Of a DNA stretch of 7,254 bases, positions 5,230-7,254 are shown in pieces. The position numbers and the translations under genes were made by a program. Numbering within the stretch: position 1 is the stretch's first letter; each line of letters begins with the position of its first letter. The stretch lies in the NCBI GenBank assembly GCA_028276215.1, contig JAPYWT010000118.1, positions 1 through 7,254 on the forward strand, read 5' to 3'. Under the pieces are notes generated by a model, which had not been told where the DNA came from, did not search any database, and saw only the letters and a list, made by a program, of their open reading frames with translations. Source of the stretch: Thermoflexus sp. (lineage in GTDB: Bacteria > Chloroflexota > Anaerolineae > B4-G1 > DUEL01).

Positions 5230-5574
5230 ATGCCTGTCTCAAACGAAGAGTTGCGGAATCGCCTTCTACAAGAACGCGCGTACCTTCTGGAACAGTTGAC
5301 ACGTTCGGGTGAAAACGAGTATCGCGGAGCCGGCTACGGAAACCACATCGCCGATGATGCCACGGAGACGTTTGAGCAGGCCAAAGAGGTCTCCCTGCAG
5401 CGAAACGAGACCTCTTTGCTCTGGCTGGTAGACCATGCCCTGGAGAAGTTTGAACTGGGCACGTACGGCATCTGCGAGGCATGTGGCGCCCCCATTGATC
5501 GGGCTCGCTTAAAGGCCCTGCCCTATGCCCTCTACTGCCTGGATTGCCAGGCCCAGATAGAGCAGCGCCGGTAG
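5230..5574 (+). CDS. YteA-like DksA/TraR-family C4 zinc-finger protein
   Basis: A 114-residue protein with an N-terminal helical (coiled-coil) part and a C-terminal C4 zinc finger: CEAC (Cys82, Cys85) and CLDC (Cys103, Cys106), all four ligands present. The start ATG follows GGAGG with a five-base gap. The coiled-coil segment NHIADDATETFEQAKE (38-53) resembles the DNHPAD-x-A-T-E signature of Gram-positive YteA proteins. It aligns with the DksA tip motif D-x-x-D-x-A as H-x-x-D-x-A (His39, Asp42, Ala44), so only one of the two DksA tip aspartates is kept. Family members bind RNA polymerase through its secondary channel or act as general transcription modulators; the role here is inferred. It is first in the plus-strand operon, 34 bases ahead of lspA. 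Confidence 0.9.
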   Translation: MPVSNEELRNRLLQERAYLLEQLTRSGENEYRGAGYGNHIADDATETFEQAKEVSLQRNETSLLWLVDHALEKFELGTYGICEACGAPIDRARLKALPYALYCLDCQAQIEQRR

Positions 5575-5608
5575 GGAGGAACTTTCGGGGACGGCCCACG
5601 GGGGTGTT

Positions 5609-6148
5609 TTGTTGTCCGGCCTCAAAAACCCGATTTTACCCGCTGTTGCCGGAACGATTCTTGCCCTGGACCAACTCAGCAAGTCCTGGGTGGTCGCCCA
5701 TATGAGTTTTGGGGAGTCCAGGGAAGTGGCCTCATGGCTGGCCCCCCTGTTTTCTCTGACATACGTCACCAATACCGGCATCGTTTTCGGCCTTTTCCAG
5801 GGCATGGGCGATGTCCTCCTTATTGTAGTTTTGATTGCGATCAGCGCGATTTTCCTCTACTATCGCCATCTCCCATCGGGCCCGATACCCCTGCATATCG
5901 CCCTGGGCCTGCAACTGGGCGGTGCCCTGGGCAACCTGGTGGACCGACTGGTGCGCGGCGCGGTGGTGGATTTTATAGACCTGAACTTCTGGCCCCTCCA
6001 CCACTGGCCCATTTTTAATCTGGCCGATGCCAGTATTGTGGCGGGAGTCGTTCTGCTACTGCTGGTGATGTTGACGGAAAAAGACCGCCAGCCCGCATCC
6101 GCACCTGAGGAGGGCAGGGGACTGGAGGGCCCCGAAGCCGCAGAATGA
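5609..6148 (+). CDS. lspA: Lipoprotein signal peptidase (signal peptidase II)
   Basis: Membrane aspartyl protease that removes the signal peptide from diacylglyceryl-modified prolipoproteins. It has 179 residues with four hydrophobic segments, near 8-30, 68-86, 93-112 and 136-156. Family motifs: DQLSKSWV (21-28), NTGIVFG (55-61, usually NTGAAFG), GALGNLVDRL (105-114), GAVVDFIDL (catalytic Asp121) and FNLADASI (catalytic Asp140). No ATG fits the family start; the frame begins with TTG at 5609 (a second TTG follows at 5612). GGGGGT at 5600-5605 is a plausible, weak ribosome site, while the stronger GGGAGGA at 5574-5580 is too far upstream. The C-terminal 20 residues are an acidic, Pro/Gly-rich tail beyond the usual end. 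Its TGA overlaps the next gene's ATG (ATGA). Confidence 0.94.
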   Translation: MLSGLKNPILPAVAGTILALDQLSKSWVVAHMSFGESREVASWLAPLFSLTYVTNTGIVFGLFQGMGDVLLIVVLIAISAIFLYYRHLPSGPIPLHIALGLQLGGALGNLVDRLVRGAVVDFIDLNFWPLHHWPIFNLADASIVAGVVLLLLVMLTEKDRQPASAPEEGRGLEGPEAAE

Positions 6149-7086
6149 CCCTTCCGGTAGAACCTTTGTCTGAAGAAACCTCTTTCGTTCTGCCTCCGGA
6201 GGAAGCGGGGGAGCGGCTGGACCGGGCACTGGCGGCCCGATTCCCGCAACTCAGCCGGGCCCAACTCCAGCGGCTGATCCGTTCTGGCGCCATCACCGTC
6301 AACGATGCTGTGGTCCGACCGGCCTATCGGCTCACCCCGGGTGACCGGATCACGGTGACGTTTCCGGAGGAACCGACTGTCCGCCCTGAATCCCTCCCGC
6401 TGGACATTGTTTATGAGGACGAATACCTGCTGGTGGTAAACAAACCGGCGGGAATGGTCGTCCATCCGGCAGCGCGCATCGTCAGCGGCACACTGGTCAA
6501 CGCCCTGCTGGCTCACTGCCCCCAGGTGGCCGACGTGGGCGGTCCGGACCGGGCGGGCATCGTCCACCGGCTGGACCGGGAGACATCGGGGCTCATTGTG
6601 GTCGCGAAGAATCCAGAGGCCCACGCGGCTCTCCAGAGGCAGTTTAAGCGCCGCCTGGTCCGCAAAACCTACGTCGCGCTGGTGGAGGGTCAGGTGCAGC
6701 CCCGCGAGGGCATCATTGAGGTCCCCATCGGGCGGGACCCGAAAGACCGGACCCGCATGGCCGTTTCCCGGACGGGCCGTCCGGCGGTGACGCAGTATCG
6801 GGTCGTGGAGGTCTTCCCCCAGTACACGTTGCTGGAGGTCCGCCCCCACACCGGGCGGACGCATCAGATACGGGTGCATCTGGCCTGGCTGGGCTACCCC
6901 GTAGTGGGAGACCGCGTCTACGGGCGACGCCGCCAGACGTTACTGCCGGACCGCCATTTCCTTCATGCCCGTGAACTGGCCTTCACCCATCCGGTCACCG
7001 GCGAGAAACTGGTCCTTTCTGCCCCGCTTCCACCGGAACTGACGGCTCTGCTGAACCAGTTGCGGCGAGAGAAAGGTACACGGTAA
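6145..7086 (+). CDS. rluD: RluD-type 23S rRNA pseudouridine synthase
   Basis: RluA-family enzyme that isomerises uridines to pseudouridine, probably in 23S rRNA helix 69 if it is a true RluD. The product is 313 residues. An S4 RNA-binding domain covers about 22-75 (ERLDRALAARFPQLSRAQLQ, then SGAITVN), followed by the catalytic domain. The active-site motif GIVHRLDRETSGL (138-150) contains the catalytic Asp144. Other family signatures are VVNKPAGMVVHP (97-108) and RPHTGRTHQIRVHLAWLGYPVVGD (from 233). The start ATG overlaps the lspA stop; with GGAGG about 16 bases upstream, coupling to lspA translation is likely. Paralogues RluA/RluC differ mainly in target, and the S4 domain excludes a plain RluA. 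Position within the large subunit is inferred from the family. Confidence 0.92.
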   Translation: MTLPVEPLSEETSFVLPPEEAGERLDRALAARFPQLSRAQLQRLIRSGAITVNDAVVRPAYRLTPGDRITVTFPEEPTVRPESLPLDIVYEDEYLLVVNKPAGMVVHPAARIVSGTLVNALLAHCPQVADVGGPDRAGIVHRLDRETSGLIVVAKNPEAHAALQRQFKRRLVRKTYVALVEGQVQPREGIIEVPIGRDPKDRTRMAVSRTGRPAVTQYRVVEVFPQYTLLEVRPHTGRTHQIRVHLAWLGYPVVGDRVYGRRRQTLLPDRHFLHARELAFTHPVTGEKLVLSAPLPPELTALLNQLRREKGTR

Positions 7087-7105
7087 ACGGAGGCCAATCG
7101 TTTCT

Positions 7106-7254
7106 ATGTCGGATGACCTGCTCCAACGGGTTGTTCCGCCCCCCGAGCCGGCAGGGCCGGGCTTCCGATTGCGGGCCGCCCGGGAGGCCCGCGGGCTTTC
7201 CTACCAGGACGTGGAGGCCGCCACCCGCATCCGTACCCGCTATCTGGAGGCCCT
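7106..7254 (+). CDS. RodZ-like helix-turn-helix protein (N-terminal part, cut by window edge)
   Basis: 49 complete codons are visible and the frame runs off the right edge. After a short acidic/proline-rich leader (MSDDLLQRVVPPPEPAGPG), the sequence FRLRAAREARGLSYQDVEAA and TRIRTRYLEAL matches the HTH_25/Xre-type helix-turn-helix at the start of RodZ and related cytoskeletal or regulatory proteins (form G..LR.AR...GLS...V...T.I...YLEAL). RodZ proteins continue with one membrane helix and an extracytoplasmic domain, which cannot be seen here. GGAGG at 7089-7093 is 12 bases before the ATG, a rather long spacing. It is 19 bases behind the pseudouridine synthase gene, so probably in the same operon. 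Confidence 0.75.
   Translation, partial: MSDDLLQRVVPPPEPAGPGFRLRAAREARGLSYQDVEAATRIRTRYLEA

Noticed and set aside
5860..6879. A 339-codon open frame on the minus strand
   Set aside because: It is antisense to lspA and the pseudouridine synthase gene, with no recognisable domain.

Overview
The window is GC-rich bacterial chromosome, probably from a Chloroflexota (Anaerolineae- or Thermoflexia-like) genome. That assignment is an inference. It rests on the GC-rich coding, the DksA-like / lspA / rluD / RodZ-like gene order, and a CCCCTCCCCTCTCC-type palindromic intergenic repeat of a kind I associate with this phylum. No rRNA or tRNA gene, CRISPR array or transposase gene was seen.

The genes form two blocks that diverge from an intergenic region at about 4955-5229. 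On the minus strand, reading leftward from 4954, are an RsmF/NSUN-type rRNA m5C methyltransferase and uracil phosphoribosyltransferase (upp), the latter with its own sigma70-like promoter. After a small inserted element comes a compact cluster: an OmpR-family response regulator, a BaeS-like sensor histidine kinase, a four-helix SMR/EamA-type membrane protein and a YkoP-like protein cut by the left edge. The four genes overlap or lie within 13 bases of each other, so they are probably one transcript with an envelope-related role.

On the plus strand, from 5230, are a YteA/DksA-type zinc-finger protein, lipoprotein signal peptidase (lspA, TTG start), an RluD-type pseudouridine synthase (ATGA overlap with lspA) and the beginning of a RodZ-like HTH protein cut by the right edge. 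This reads as a housekeeping operon for envelope and ribosome maturation.

The most notable non-coding structures are three. (1) A 133-bp MITE-like element (2765-2897) has imperfect terminal inverted repeats, a cloverleaf-like set of internal hairpins and an exact 8-bp target-site duplication, AATGCGGA. (2) Three GTGAA direct repeats lie exactly 11 bp apart just upstream of the response regulator, the geometry of an OmpR/PhoB-family binding site; the last repeat touches the element's target duplication. (3) A perfect 11-bp-arm palindrome (5126-5149) lies midway between two divergent promoters whose extended -10 elements are nearly identical (TGTGGTATAAT and TGTGGTAAAAT).

The small membrane protein in the two-component cluster has Asn where the drug-exporting SMR proteins have their essential TM1 Glu. 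This suggests it is not a proton-coupled drug pump and may be an ArnE/ArnF-like lipid-linked substrate flippase. I see no wholly new system with certainty; the regulator-kinase-flippase-YkoP cluster is the best candidate for something undescribed.
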